Positions 37,601-45,333 of a stretch of DNA of 64,000 nucleotides are shown one piece after another (the first letter of the stretch is position 1; each line of letters opens with the position of its first letter). The stretch is taken from NCBI RefSeq assembly GCF_020404845.1, contig NZ_JAIOJZ010000004.1, positions 165,990-229,989 on the forward strand, given 5' to 3'. Position numbers and translations under genes: made by a program. The notes beneath the pieces were generated by a model. It did not search any database. It saw only the letters and a list, made by a program, of their open reading frames with translations, and was not told the DNA's origin. The stretch comes from Streptomyces hyderabadensis. GTDB taxonomy: Bacteria; Actinomycetota; Actinomycetes; Streptomycetales; Streptomycetaceae.

Positions 37601-37844
37601 GCTGACGCCAGGGTGCAGATTCCTGTACGATCAGGTGCTCTATGTAAGTAACGGCGCTGCCGTCGCCAAGGGCGTTGCCCTTGATATCCCGGCCAGCGCC
37701 AAGTGCGCCATCGCCCCGCACACTGACCTGCGCCAGATCAGCTTCAGCGGATATCCGCGTATCGCTGGCCGCCGGAGCATCCGAGATTTGGGGCAAATTG
37801 CTCACCCCGCGGGTCGGCCTCCGTCGCCATGGGGATGGATTCAT
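34698..37844 (-). CDS. NLR-like NB-ARC/TPR STAND protein with N-terminal prion-like motif
   Basis: 1048 aa. Residues 45-64 contain GALGAGRDIKGNALGDGS, a Gly/Asn-rich motif shared with the adjacent membrane protein. NB-ARC follows: Walker A GTGGVGKT (124-131), Walker B WLIVLDDV, and VTTRSRDAAW. From about residue 580, at least ten 42-residue TPR_10-type repeats carry (V/L)LGPDHPDTLATRNNLA signatures. ATG 37844 overlaps the membrane-protein stop by 4 bp. Codon use is less GC-biased than the neighbours, consistent with transfer. The layout is that of an innate-immunity-like sensor whose repeats bind a ligand and whose N-terminal motif recruits the effector. Confidence 0.9.
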   Translation of the reverse strand: MNPSPWRRRPTRGVSNLPQISDAPAASDTRISAEADLAQVSVRGDGALGAGRDIKGNALGDGSAVTYIEHLIVQESAPWRQPSWPVLIGVVPAQAGYYQHRPLAGELAEGFEGSRTGRCQVITGTGGVGKTQLAAEYARTAFPSIGNLPSADDDRARPRNGSESRAVEMLLWVNATSPQAVTEAYVAAAQVVVPGGVAGLDANEAAQQFLAWLGTTTRQWLIVLDDVIAPGTLAGLWPPEVSAGHVLVTTRSRDAAWSTETRMLLQVGMFTPDQSAAYLHQALVRPGRPERTDSDTEIAALASDLGHLPLALAQAAAYLVDTGRGISRYRVLLSDRARLLSHLVPEIGGLPDAQTRTVNAVWDISLALADTCRPVGLARPMMELAALLDGNAVPEQVLTASAARSFLELRRTSNVAGMFKEADVSEASVVDDVDAEDALRILHRLNLLDNDLSSGTVRIHQLIQRAIRENEDTRTHLRDLVSASAGALMEVWPDLERDTMFALLLRASADVLISRSDGYLWQAGAHAVLFRVGRSRGEAGEMRGAVEYFERLASDAHTKLGVDHPDTLAARHETAYWRGQAGDIAEALAAFERLLTDQLRVQGPDHAHTLTTRNEVAYWRGKMGDVTGAIAATEELLVDQVRVLGADHPRTFASRGNAAGWRGEAGDVAGAVAAYEDLLADRLRVLGPDHPDTLATRNELAHWRGEAGDVAGAVAAYEDLLADRLRVLGPDHLATLVTRNNLAAMRGYAGDASGAVSAFGDLLTACERVLGPDHPRTLTTRGNLAFWRAEMGDIVGSRSAYADLLRDRLRVLGPDHLDTLASRSDLAAAQGETGDTAGAVSSYEQLLADRLRVLGPDHPDTLATRSNLAGWRGEAGDLQGAIAATEELLADQLRVLGPDHPDILATRNNLAGRRGQAGDVAAAIVAYKELLGDQIRVLGADHPSTLATRGNLAGFQGEAGDVPGARIAQTDLLADRLRLLGPDHPDTLTTRHNLAALQGQAGDAAGAVIAYQALLSDMFRILGPRHPVTFEAFCQMQYWKSQAAADPQ
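35670..35960 (-). repeat. Near-identical adjacent TPR-coding units
   Basis: Two neighbouring repeats, offset by exactly 126 bp (42 codons), are almost identical from AGCCGATCGG (35671 and 35797) through the Ala-rich helix. Other repeats in the gene are much more diverged. This points to recent unit duplication or gene conversion. Confidence 0.8.
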
Positions 37845-38272
37845 CGCACCTCACTGTCATCACCGATGGCGTTGCCGTTTATGTCCCCTCCCGCAGCCAC
37901 TGCCCCTTCGCCGCGCGACTCGATTTGCGGGGCAGGAGTGACCGGATTCGTTTGGGGTGTGACAGGAGCGACGGGCGCGGCAGTGGCACTAGCCTTGCTG
38001 CGAGCACCGATGGCGTTTCCCGAGATGCTGCCACTTGCCGCTATCGCGCCCCGCCCGTACGCCCGCGCGGCACTGCCGACGTTAGCGGGCGCCTGAAGCA
38101 AGGTGTATGCACTCAGCGCGAGGCCCACCAATGCGACAACAGCTCCAACGACGCTCGCCGTTCGATCCGCGCTGTCCAGATCCACGAGCGTCGCGACCAG
38201 CACCAAACCAACTCCGGTCACTCCGCAGAGCGCGGCGATCGCCCACATCACCCTGCGCCTGGTGTCCGACAC
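37841..38272 (-). CDS. Two-helix membrane protein with two copies of the prion-like motif (candidate effector)
   Basis: 143 aa from GTG 38272, preceded by GGAGGGG; a longer frame to 38389 exists. Two hydrophobic segments (residues ~10-30 AIAALCGVTGVGLVLVATLV and ~40-60) form a helical hairpin. The tail carries the motif twice: GAIAASGSISGNAIGARS (74-92) and GAVAAGGDINGNAIGDDS (123-140), separated by a Pro/Thr-rich linker. The next gene, the NB-ARC protein, has the same motif at its N terminus and overlaps by 4 bp. A membrane-acting effector recruited by motif templating would fit; the role is inferred. Confidence 0.75.
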   Translation of the reverse strand: MSDTRRRVMWAIAALCGVTGVGLVLVATLVDLDSADRTASVVGAVVALVGLALSAYTLLQAPANVGSAARAYGRGAIAASGSISGNAIGARSKASATAAPVAPVTPQTNPVTPAPQIESRGEGAVAAGGDINGNAIGDDSEVR

Positions 38273-38466
38273 GTGAAGCGCCCCCTCCGTGCTTATCTCC
38301 GCTGCGTAGGCAAGCACCGTAGCGCCCACAAGGTGACGGACATGCCGGACTTCCAAGATCCTCTGCTGAGACGTCAAAGAGTGCGCCAACCGTTCCGCAA
38401 GGCAGGCCGTCGGAGAAGATCCGGGCCATCAGCTTCCTCCAGGTCATCCCCGCCCCGATCCGCTAC

Positions 38467-38480
38467 GAGACGAAGAAGGG
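38467..38480 (+). other. Internal att-like sequence before the intact integrase
   Basis: GAGACGAAGAAGGG resembles the sodN end GAGACCAAGAAGGC, and the next 20 bp run into an integrase 3' end just as at 34214-34240. The 80 bp upstream could encode the tail of an unidentified protein (AISFLQVIPAPIRYETKKG) on the plus strand. Probably the junction between two tandem elements. Confidence 0.45.
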
Positions 38481-38491
38481 TAGGACTCAAG

Positions 38492-39646
38492 TCACGCCCT
38501 CTGGATTGCGGTTTTCTTGGTGCTCTGGTCTCCCTCTCCCCACCGGCTGCGTATACCGCCGAGAACTGCGTCCATGACAGTTCGTGTGCGGTCTTCTTCG
38601 CCCGGCCACAGGTGGGCGTAGATCCGCAGCGTGATGACGGCGGATGCGTGGCCGAGGACCAGCTGGACCTGCTTGACGCTCGCTCCGCCGGCGATGAGGG
38701 CGGAGGCGAAGAAGTGGCGCAGGTCGTGGGTCACCATGTGCGGGAGTTCGACGGGCTTGCGGCCCTCGCGCTGGGCCGCCTCGTTCTCCGCTGCTTGGAG
38801 CGTCCTGCGGGCGCAGTTCCACTCCGTCTTCCAGCGGCGGTAGTTGAGGGGCTCGCCCTCCTCCATGGTGAAAAGCCACTCCTGGGAGGGGTGTGCGGCG
38901 AGGTGCGCCAGGAGCGCGTCGGTGACGACCTCGCCAACCGGGACCGTGCGCCGGGACTTAGCGGTCTTCGGCGGGCCGATCTTCCCGGACTGGAGGCGCT
39001 GGCGCTCGACGCGGATGGTGCCGATCTTGAAGTCGATGTCCGACACCTTGAGACCCAGCAACTCGCCTATTCGCAAACCCGATCCGGCGAGCGTGACGAT
39101 CGCCGCGCCAATGTACGGCGGCATCACTCGGGCCATCGCTTCGACCTGCGCCACCGTGGGCGGGGTGACCTCCTCGTCCGGCATGGGCGGGAGGGTGATC
39201 CGACGGCACGGACTGGAGGCGATTACCTTGTCCTCCACGGCCGCGGTCATCAGGCGCACGAGGACGTCGTAAACGTTTCGCACGCTGCCGGGGCCGAGCT
39301 GCTCAGACAGGCTCTTGAAGAGCACTTGAAGGTCGTTGCGGCGTATCGCCGCCATGGCTCGGGAGCCGAGCGCCGGGACCAGGTGGAGCCGCAACGCGTT
39401 GTCGGTGATGCGCTCGCCCGCCTCGCTGGCGATGAGCGACTCCTCCCACTTCTTCGCGTACTTCTCGAACGTTATCCGTCCGGCGCGCGGATCGACGTAC
39501 TGGCCCGTCACAATGCTGGCCGTGACCTCGTCGAGCCAGCGCTGGGCGTCGAGCTTGCGGTCAAAGTGGCGGGCGTGCTCCTTGCCGTCGAGGTCGCGGT
39601 AGCGGGCCCGCCATTTGCCGTTGGGGCGCTTTTGGATGTTGGCCAA
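38492..39646 (-). CDS. Tyrosine recombinase / integrase
   Basis: 384 aa. The N-terminal Arm-type domain (NGKWRARYRDLDGKEHARHF) and SAM-like core-binding domain are present. Catalytic residues are visible: Arg in GSGLRIGELLGL, His-x-x-Arg in THDLRHFFAS, the LGHAS box and Tyr in LRIYAHLWPG. It is full length for actinobacterial integrative-element recombinases. The 3' end lies about 12 bp from the internal att-like site, as expected for an integrase at the element end. The Xre gene 21 bp upstream is probably co-transcribed. Confidence 0.95.
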   Translation of the reverse strand: MANIQKRPNGKWRARYRDLDGKEHARHFDRKLDAQRWLDEVTASIVTGQYVDPRAGRITFEKYAKKWEESLIASEAGERITDNALRLHLVPALGSRAMAAIRRNDLQVLFKSLSEQLGPGSVRNVYDVLVRLMTAAVEDKVIASSPCRRITLPPMPDEEVTPPTVAQVEAMARVMPPYIGAAIVTLAGSGLRIGELLGLKVSDIDFKIGTIRVERQRLQSGKIGPPKTAKSRRTVPVGEVVTDALLAHLAAHPSQEWLFTMEEGEPLNYRRWKTEWNCARRTLQAAENEAAQREGRKPVELPHMVTHDLRHFFASALIAGGASVKQVQLVLGHASAVITLRIYAHLWPGEEDRTRTVMDAVLGGIRSRWGEGDQSTKKTAIQRA

Positions 39647-39667
39647 GTGGCTTTTCCCTTGGGTTGG

Positions 39668-40171
39668 TTATCGGTAGTAGCCGCCGCCCTCGATGTACTC
39701 GGTGAGGGCGCGGGCGTCGCGCTCCTCGCCCATGAGGCGAAGGCACTGTTCGTGGATGGCCCGAGAGCTGTCGGGGTGGGCCTGGATGTGCTCGGCGATG
39801 CCGACGACGGCGTGATGCAGGCGGTCCTCGGCGTCGCGTGTCTCGTAGTACGCCTCGACGGCCTCCTGGACGAGCCGTCTGCTGTCGAGGTCCAGCCCTT
39901 CCAGCGGCGGGGACATCAGCTCTTCAAGGGGCAGCTCGAAGACGCGAGCGAAGGCGAGGGCTTCGTCGACATTGATGCGGCGGCGCGGGGTGCCGTTCTC
40001 GATGCGCCAGACCGCGGTCTGGTTCATCTTGACGCCGGCCTTGGACACCCGATCCGCCAGCTCGATCGTGCTCCACCCCCTGACTTCGCGCTCCAGTGCC
40101 ACCCGCGCGGCGATGTTGCCCTCGCTGTAGAGCAGCGGCACCTCACCACCGTCGACCTTGTCGCCTGCCAT
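39668..40171 (-). CDS. Xre-family HTH regulator upstream of the integrase
   Basis: 167 aa. The HTH (IAARVALEREVRGWSTIELADRV, NQTAVWRIENG) is Xre/Cro-like; a C-terminal helical region (LDLDSRRLVQEAVEAYYETRD) may dimerise. Xre genes in this position commonly control integrase expression in Streptomyces integrative elements. It is divergent from the NUDIX gene. Confidence 0.85.
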   Translation of the reverse strand: MAGDKVDGGEVPLLYSEGNIAARVALEREVRGWSTIELADRVSKAGVKMNQTAVWRIENGTPRRRINVDEALAFARVFELPLEELMSPPLEGLDLDSRRLVQEAVEAYYETRDAEDRLHHAVVGIAEHIQAHPDSSRAIHEQCLRLMGEERDARALTEYIEGGGYYR

Positions 40172-40291
40172 CGAACCTCCATCCCGACCGTTGCTTTCCT
40201 AATTGAAACATGAGCTTCCCGATTTGGCTAACCGACGATCGTCGAGTACAACCTATGCAGACCGAATTGCTACCTAGTCGATTGGGAATGC

Positions 40292-40372
40292 ATGCGTTAT
40301 CTGACCACCGCCGAGGTCGCCGTGCCTGGAGCCGCCGAACTCGCCCGCCGCGCACGCGAAGCGCTGGCCTAA
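40292..40372 (+). CDS. Possible 26-aa small ORF, excisionase-like N terminus
   Basis: It reads MRYLTTAEVA-VPGAAELARRARE and stops before the NUDIX gene. The first ten residues resemble the start of MerR/excisionase-type small proteins, but the usual length is 60-80 aa. It may be a truncated excisionase or chance. No clear ribosome site. Confidence 0.25.
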   Translation: MRYLTTAEVAVPGAAELARRAREALA

Positions 40373-40408
40373 GCTGCCCACCAACCGGCCGACGAAGGGA
40401 CACAAGCC

Positions 40409-40909
40409 GTGGCTCAGCGGACAACCGACGACCAGCCCAAAGCCCTGCCGCCCGCCCTCGAATCCATGACCCTGCTGGTCGCCGCCGTCATCGTCCACGA
40501 CAAGGCCACCAACCGCGTCGTCCTCCTCCAGCGCAGCCAGAATGCCAAGTTCGCCCAGGGCATGTGGGATCTGCCCGTCGGCAAGAGTGAGCCCGGCGAG
40601 CCCATCATCGATACCGCGGTGCGCGAGCTGTGCGAGGAGACCGGCCTAGCCGTGAAACCCGAGTCCCTCAAGGTCGCCCACATCATCCACGGCGCCTGGG
40701 GCGTCGAAGCACCCAACGGCTTCCTCACCGTCGCCTTCGTCGCCCATGACTGGACCGGTGAGCCCGAGAACCGCGAACCACGCAAGCACGCCCAGGTCTG
40801 CTGGGTCGACGCCGACGCAATCCCCGAGAACTTCGTGGACACCACCTCAAGCGCCCTCCACCAGTACCTCGAGGGAGGCCCGCAGGTCTCCCTCGATGGC
40901 TGGCAATAG
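40409..40909 (+). CDS. NUDIX hydrolase
   Basis: 166 aa, GTG start. The NUDIX box is complete: GKSEPGEPIIDTAVRELCEETGL read as G-x5-E-x7-RELxEExGL. These enzymes hydrolyse nucleoside diphosphates linked to another moiety; the substrate is not predictable here. It lies in the island between the integrase unit and the four-gene kinase set. The 309-bp gap after it (40910-41218) shows no gene; a weak GGCCCG/CGGGCC hairpin starts near 40922. Confidence 0.9.
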   Translation: MAQRTTDDQPKALPPALESMTLLVAAVIVHDKATNRVVLLQRSQNAKFAQGMWDLPVGKSEPGEPIIDTAVRELCEETGLAVKPESLKVAHIIHGAWGVEAPNGFLTVAFVAHDWTGEPENREPRKHAQVCWVDADAIPENFVDTTSSALHQYLEGGPQVSLDGWQ

Positions 40910-41218
40910 AGGCCAACTGTGGGCCCGACCGGTTGCCTGGGCGGGCCTTCATCGCTCAACCTCGGCAACCAAGATCGGCCGCATGAACGACCATAGATCT
41001 CCAAGTCGTCCATGTCCGGCCTCTCGCGCCGGTCGCTGGGGGGCCTTCTCACCGTCCCAGAGTTCGACAACCGATCAACAGGCTGACTTGCTGCCCGGCA
41101 ACATGTGGCTTCCTGTAGCTCATGTTCGCCGAGGAGGAGACGGCTACGATTTCCCGATGGCCGCCCGATCGATCGAGCGGCGGTGCCTTGGTCCGCGCTG
41201 TACGGGAGGAACGCCTTG

Positions 41219-43378
41219 ATGCAGCACCACCTCCGCTTCGCTCCGGAGATCCTCGCCCGGCTCGGTGAAGAACTGGTCCCACACGCGGACTTGGGCATCA
41301 TGGAACTCGTCCGCAACGCCTACGATGCGGACGCAAAGCTCTGCCACCTGCGGATGAGCGAAGCCGAGCAGCCCGGCGGCACACTCATTGTGTCGGACGA
41401 CGGCGACGGCATGACGGCGGACCAGCTCGCCAATGGCTTTCTCCTCATAGGAAAGTCCGGAAAATCCTCGGACACCCACACGCCTAGCGGTCGGCGAAAA
41501 GTGGGTGAAAAGGGCCTGGGCAGAATTGCCGCTCTGCGCCTCGGCACCCGTGTCACCGTACGCACACGCTCCAAAGATCAGCTGGACACCGAGCACGCGC
41601 TGACCATTGACTGGGACCGCATCGACGCGTCCGATGCGGTGGAAGACGTCCCGCTGGCAATCGAAAGCAGGAGGTGCGCGGGAGAGAAAGGAACGACTGT
41701 CGAGATCACAGGGCTCCGCCAAGGAATCACTCAGATGGACGCCGACCGTCTGGCGCGTTCGGTGCTCATGCTGACGGGCCCGTTTGCCGATGGTTCGGCG
41801 TTCCGAGTGACCTGCGATTCTCCGGAGTTCGAAAATCTCTCCAAGGTGATCACTACAGTTTTGCTCCAGTGGGTCGAGTATCGTCTTGTGGCCGAGCTTG
41901 ATGAGCAGGGTCAGACGTCCGCGACGCTCTACAACTGGCGTGGTGAAGTCGTTAAGTCGGCGGGGCACAATGATGTGGGGAGGAAGCGCCAAGGGCGTGG
42001 CGACCGCGACGCACCTCTGCAATTCTCGGCTCCGCCGGCCACGTTCGAGATGTGGATGTTCAATCTCAACCCCGGGGCCTCCAAGGAGGTTCGACTCGCG
42101 CAGCAGCCCACAGAGGAGATCAGGAAGTGGCTCAAGCAGGTGGGCGGAATTCATCTCTACCATCGGGAACTGCGCGTACAGCCCTACGGAGACGTAGGGA
42201 ACGACTGGCTGGCCATCAACTTGCGACGTGCAGCGAGTCCCGAGGTGCGTCCGTCCACGAACAACTCTGTGGGGCGGATTCGGGTGGTGGACCCGGACGA
42301 CCTTCTTCAGCCCAAGACAGACCGCAGCGGCTTCGTAGACAACCTGCATTTCCTGGAGCTGCAGGAGTTCGCCAAACGAGCCCTGGATTGGTCGGCGGAC
42401 CAGCGACTCGAACTGCGGGAACAACGTCGCATCGGCGCGGCACCGAAGGCGCGCAATCGGGTCAAGGAAGCAGAGAAGCAGTTCCGCAACCTCCTGGAGG
42501 CCATCAACCCGAAGGACCCCGATACTCCGACACTGGACGGAGTCGCTGATTCCGCCGTACTGGAGTCCTTTACCGACCGAGCGTCCGAGGTATTCGACTC
42601 ACAGCGTCAGGAAATCGAAGCGCTCCGCGAAGACCTCCTCCTCTACCGCACCCTGGCCACGGTCGGCACCAGCACTGCGGTCTTCGCACACGAGGCGATG
42701 AAACCGGCGGCCCGCATCATCAACGAGGTCAAGACAGTTAGTCGCAGAGTCAAACAGCATGTCTCAGAGGACGAGTACAAGGAAAAATTCCACTCGTCGG
42801 TCGAGAACTCGATCGACAGCGCCCGAACTCTGGAGACCTTCGCCCGGCTGCCGTTGACCCTCCTGACTAAGAACAAGCGGCAAATCACCGACGTCGACTT
42901 CGATCGGGAGTGCCCGGCGATCGTCCGGCTGTTCTCCCGCTATCTCGACGAGCGAGGAATCCAAGTCGAATACGATCTTGGCGCGGAAGGCGCGATAGTC
43001 CGCAGCACGATCGCCGACATCGAGTCGATCTTGTCCAATCTGATCGTGAACGCCGCACACGCCTTCACACGCACGGATGCCATCCGGCCCGAGCGTGTGA
43101 TCCGGATCAGAACACGCTTCGATGTGGAGGGAGACTCAACTCGGCTGTGTCTCTGCGTCGATGACTCGGGCCCCGGGATCAAGGACATCTCACTGAGGGC
43201 GATCTGGCTGCCGGGCAAGACGACACGCGACAACGGGACCGGGCTGGGGCTCACGATCGTCCGGGACATCGTCGCGGACCTCGGGGGCACTCAAGAGGCG
43301 CGTGAGCGCGGCGAGTTGGGCGGCGCGAGTATCATGGTCTGGCTTCCGGCGCAGATTGCTGGCGGCCAAAGGGCATGA
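41219..43378 (+). CDS. Dual GHKL protein: Hsp90/MORC-like ATPase fused to histidine kinase core
   Basis: 719 aa from ATG 41219, with GGGAGGA upstream. Residues ~1-170 are a GHKL ATPase of Hsp90/MutL/MORC type: ELVRNAYDAD (29-38), DDGDGM (60-65), GEKGLGR (96-102). The middle (~180-460) has no recognised domain. Residues ~470-540 are a DHp-like helix pair with a candidate phospho-His, H491, in FAHEAMKPAAR. Residues ~590-705 are a kinase HATPase: N-box SNLIVNAAHAF, G1 DDSGPGI (648-654), G2 GTGLGL (673-678). No membrane segment, so it senses a cytosolic signal. It heads a four-gene set with a receiver protein, a hydrolase and a DNA methyltransferase. Confidence 0.88.
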   Translation: MQHHLRFAPEILARLGEELVPHADLGIMELVRNAYDADAKLCHLRMSEAEQPGGTLIVSDDGDGMTADQLANGFLLIGKSGKSSDTHTPSGRRKVGEKGLGRIAALRLGTRVTVRTRSKDQLDTEHALTIDWDRIDASDAVEDVPLAIESRRCAGEKGTTVEITGLRQGITQMDADRLARSVLMLTGPFADGSAFRVTCDSPEFENLSKVITTVLLQWVEYRLVAELDEQGQTSATLYNWRGEVVKSAGHNDVGRKRQGRGDRDAPLQFSAPPATFEMWMFNLNPGASKEVRLAQQPTEEIRKWLKQVGGIHLYHRELRVQPYGDVGNDWLAINLRRAASPEVRPSTNNSVGRIRVVDPDDLLQPKTDRSGFVDNLHFLELQEFAKRALDWSADQRLELREQRRIGAAPKARNRVKEAEKQFRNLLEAINPKDPDTPTLDGVADSAVLESFTDRASEVFDSQRQEIEALREDLLLYRTLATVGTSTAVFAHEAMKPAARIINEVKTVSRRVKQHVSEDEYKEKFHSSVENSIDSARTLETFARLPLTLLTKNKRQITDVDFDRECPAIVRLFSRYLDERGIQVEYDLGAEGAIVRSTIADIESILSNLIVNAAHAFTRTDAIRPERVIRIRTRFDVEGDSTRLCLCVDDSGPGIKDISLRAIWLPGKTTRDNGTGLGLTIVRDIVADLGGTQEARERGELGGASIMVWLPAQIAGGQRA

Positions 43379-43396
43379 GCTGGGGGGTGAGGCCGG

Positions 43397-44113
43397 GTGA
43401 ATGTACGCCCGTTGGTGGAAGGATCGTCGGTCGTGGTCATCGACGACGACGTCAATGACGCGATCAGTGTTGTCCCTCCCCTTCAGGACGCGGGCTTCCG
43501 CACGGAGATGATCACCGAGTTCACACCGGGCCAGGACGCCGACGCCTTTCTCGCCTCCCTGGGTGATCGCTACGACGCCGTGGTGTGCGACCACATCCTT
43601 GCGGGGCGTGGCAACGTCCGCTTCACGGGTGCGGAGTTGGTGTGCAAGGCCAACCGACGCGCGGGGAGGCCGTTGCCCGCTGTACTCATCAGCAGCCATG
43701 TGAACACTGAGCAGAACGGGGCGATTTTGCGCTGGCGGGAGGGCATCCCGAGCGTCGTCGACAAAAGCGACGCCTCGGACGAGGTCGTCGACGCGCTCCG
43801 GTACACGCTGGATGAGCTGGCGGGAAATCTCGCCCGGGAGCGGCGAGCCTTCGCGACTCCGATCGAAGTCCTCGAAGTCCGGCCTGGGGGAGAGGAACCC
43901 AAGGCAAAGGTCATCGTGGTCGGTTGGAAGATCGACTCTTCCGTCTGGATGCCGTTGCGGCCCATTGAGGAAGCGACGGGCCTCCATCCGGAGGAGCTCC
44001 CGGGTCGGTGGCTTGAGGCTGACGTGAACTGCTACGCGAAGGAAGCCTCTGACCTCTTCTATCGCAACATCATCCTCGCTCCCGATCTGCCCCAGGAGTG
44101 GTTGACCGCATGA
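43397..44113 (+). CDS. Receiver-domain protein with unknown C-terminal domain
   Basis: 238 aa, GTG start 18 bp after the kinase gene. The receiver has acidic D16-D17-D18, phospho-acceptor D65 in YDAVVCDHILAG, Ser99 in VLISSHVN and Lys123 in VVDKSDA. All key positions for phosphorylation are kept. Residues ~150-238 (KVIVVGWKIDSSVWMPLRPIEEATG) match no DNA-binding domain I know. It overlaps the hydrolase gene by 4 bp. It probably receives phosphate from the dual GHKL kinase and controls a partner protein rather than transcription. Confidence 0.85.
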   Translation: MNVRPLVEGSSVVVIDDDVNDAISVVPPLQDAGFRTEMITEFTPGQDADAFLASLGDRYDAVVCDHILAGRGNVRFTGAELVCKANRRAGRPLPAVLISSHVNTEQNGAILRWREGIPSVVDKSDASDEVVDALRYTLDELAGNLARERRAFATPIEVLEVRPGGEEPKAKVIVVGWKIDSSVWMPLRPIEEATGLHPEELPGRWLEADVNCYAKEASDLFYRNIILAPDLPQEWLTA

Positions 44114-45213
44114 CCGATCCGATGACTCCCGCTGAGCCACCGCTCGGCCAGCAACTGGAAGCAGACTTAGCGGTCACTGTCCTGGATGTGGGACATGGCA
44201 ATTCCGCCGTGGTGCGCGATGGTTCGACATGCGCCGTCATTGACGCGGCTCCCGGCGACATTGTCCAGCGCGAACTCGATCGCGTCCGATGCAACCACAT
44301 CGAGCACCTGATCATCTCGCACTCGGACAAAGATCACGCCGGTGGCGGTCCGCAGATCCTGCTCGATCCTTTGCGAACGGTCGGAATCGCCTGGTTCAAC
44401 CCGGACGCGAAGAAGAACAGCCAGATCTGGGAACGACTGATCCGAGCCGTCTACACCCGCTACAGGCGTGGCGGCTTCGGCGGACACCAGATGCTGCACA
44501 CGGAGACGCCCCAGACGCTGTACTGCGGCAGGGCTAGGCTCGAAGTCTGCCACCCCAGCTTCCTGATGGCCGGCACCGGCCCGACGGAGGCCTCCCCGGC
44601 CTTCGGCAAGCTGGACACCAATACCGTGTCCATCGTGGTCCGTGTGCATCTGGACGAGGAGCCCGCCGTGCTGCTCGCGGCAGACATGGACGCGGTAGCG
44701 CTCAAGCACATCCAGCAGAACGGCCAGCAACTGTCGGCGCCGGTCCTGGTCTTCCCCCATCACGGTGGACTCCCGGGCAAGGCCGATCCGCGGAGTTTCG
44801 CCAAAGAGCTGACGGAACTGGTGACTCCTCGACTGGTTATCTTCTCCATCCGAGGCGGCCTGCGCCCCGCCAACCCGCACCAGGAGATCATGGCGGGCGT
44901 ACGGCTGGCGGCTCCGGACGCCCACATCGCATGCACACAGCTGTCTGTCCACTGCCATGAGGAGAAGCAGCTCGTCTCCGACCGACACCTGGCAGTCCTC
45001 CCGGCAGCGGGACGCAAATCCGGCCGGTCCTGTGCGGGCAGCGTGACGGTGACGCGCGTCGAGACAGGGCTGCGCTTCGATCCGCCGTTGGAAGCCCACC
45101 GGTCGTTCGTAGACGGCGGTGCCGTGGCTAACCCGCTCTGCCGACTCCCCGTCCCCGGTCCGCGCAAGGCTCCCGACACCGTCAGACAGAAGGAAGTGCC
45201 TGATAGGACGTAG
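44110..45213 (+). CDS. Metallo-beta-lactamase-fold hydrolase, ComEC/Rec2-like
   Basis: 367 aa. Metal-binding motif SHSDKDHAGG (H71, D73, D75, H76) and a distal FPHHGG give the ComEC/Rec2-type MBL nuclease or phosphodiesterase fold. LDVGHGNSAVV and VLLAADMD are further family marks. No membrane segments, unlike ComEC itself, so it is cytosolic. ATG 44110 overlaps the receiver gene stop (ATGA). In a defence reading it would be the effector, cutting DNA, RNA or a nucleotide after activation; the target is not evident. Confidence 0.85.
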   Translation: MTDPMTPAEPPLGQQLEADLAVTVLDVGHGNSAVVRDGSTCAVIDAAPGDIVQRELDRVRCNHIEHLIISHSDKDHAGGGPQILLDPLRTVGIAWFNPDAKKNSQIWERLIRAVYTRYRRGGFGGHQMLHTETPQTLYCGRARLEVCHPSFLMAGTGPTEASPAFGKLDTNTVSIVVRVHLDEEPAVLLAADMDAVALKHIQQNGQQLSAPVLVFPHHGGLPGKADPRSFAKELTELVTPRLVIFSIRGGLRPANPHQEIMAGVRLAAPDAHIACTQLSVHCHEEKQLVSDRHLAVLPAAGRKSGRSCAGSVTVTRVETGLRFDPPLEAHRSFVDGGAVANPLCRLPVPGPRKAPDTVRQKEVPDRT

Positions 45214-45333
45214 GGCGACGGGATTCGGTGATCCGTTCCCAACGCCCGTGGTCCTGCTGCAGAATGACACCGCAGCCATTCCAGACACTTGATCCAGGAC
45301 GCCATCCCTTCCGGATCAACAGGAGGGGAGTAC

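Noticed and set aside
38388..38480. Possible plus-strand gene tail reading AISFLQVIPAPIRYETKKG
   Set aside because: Too short to identify and without a start; mentioned only with the internal att-like site.
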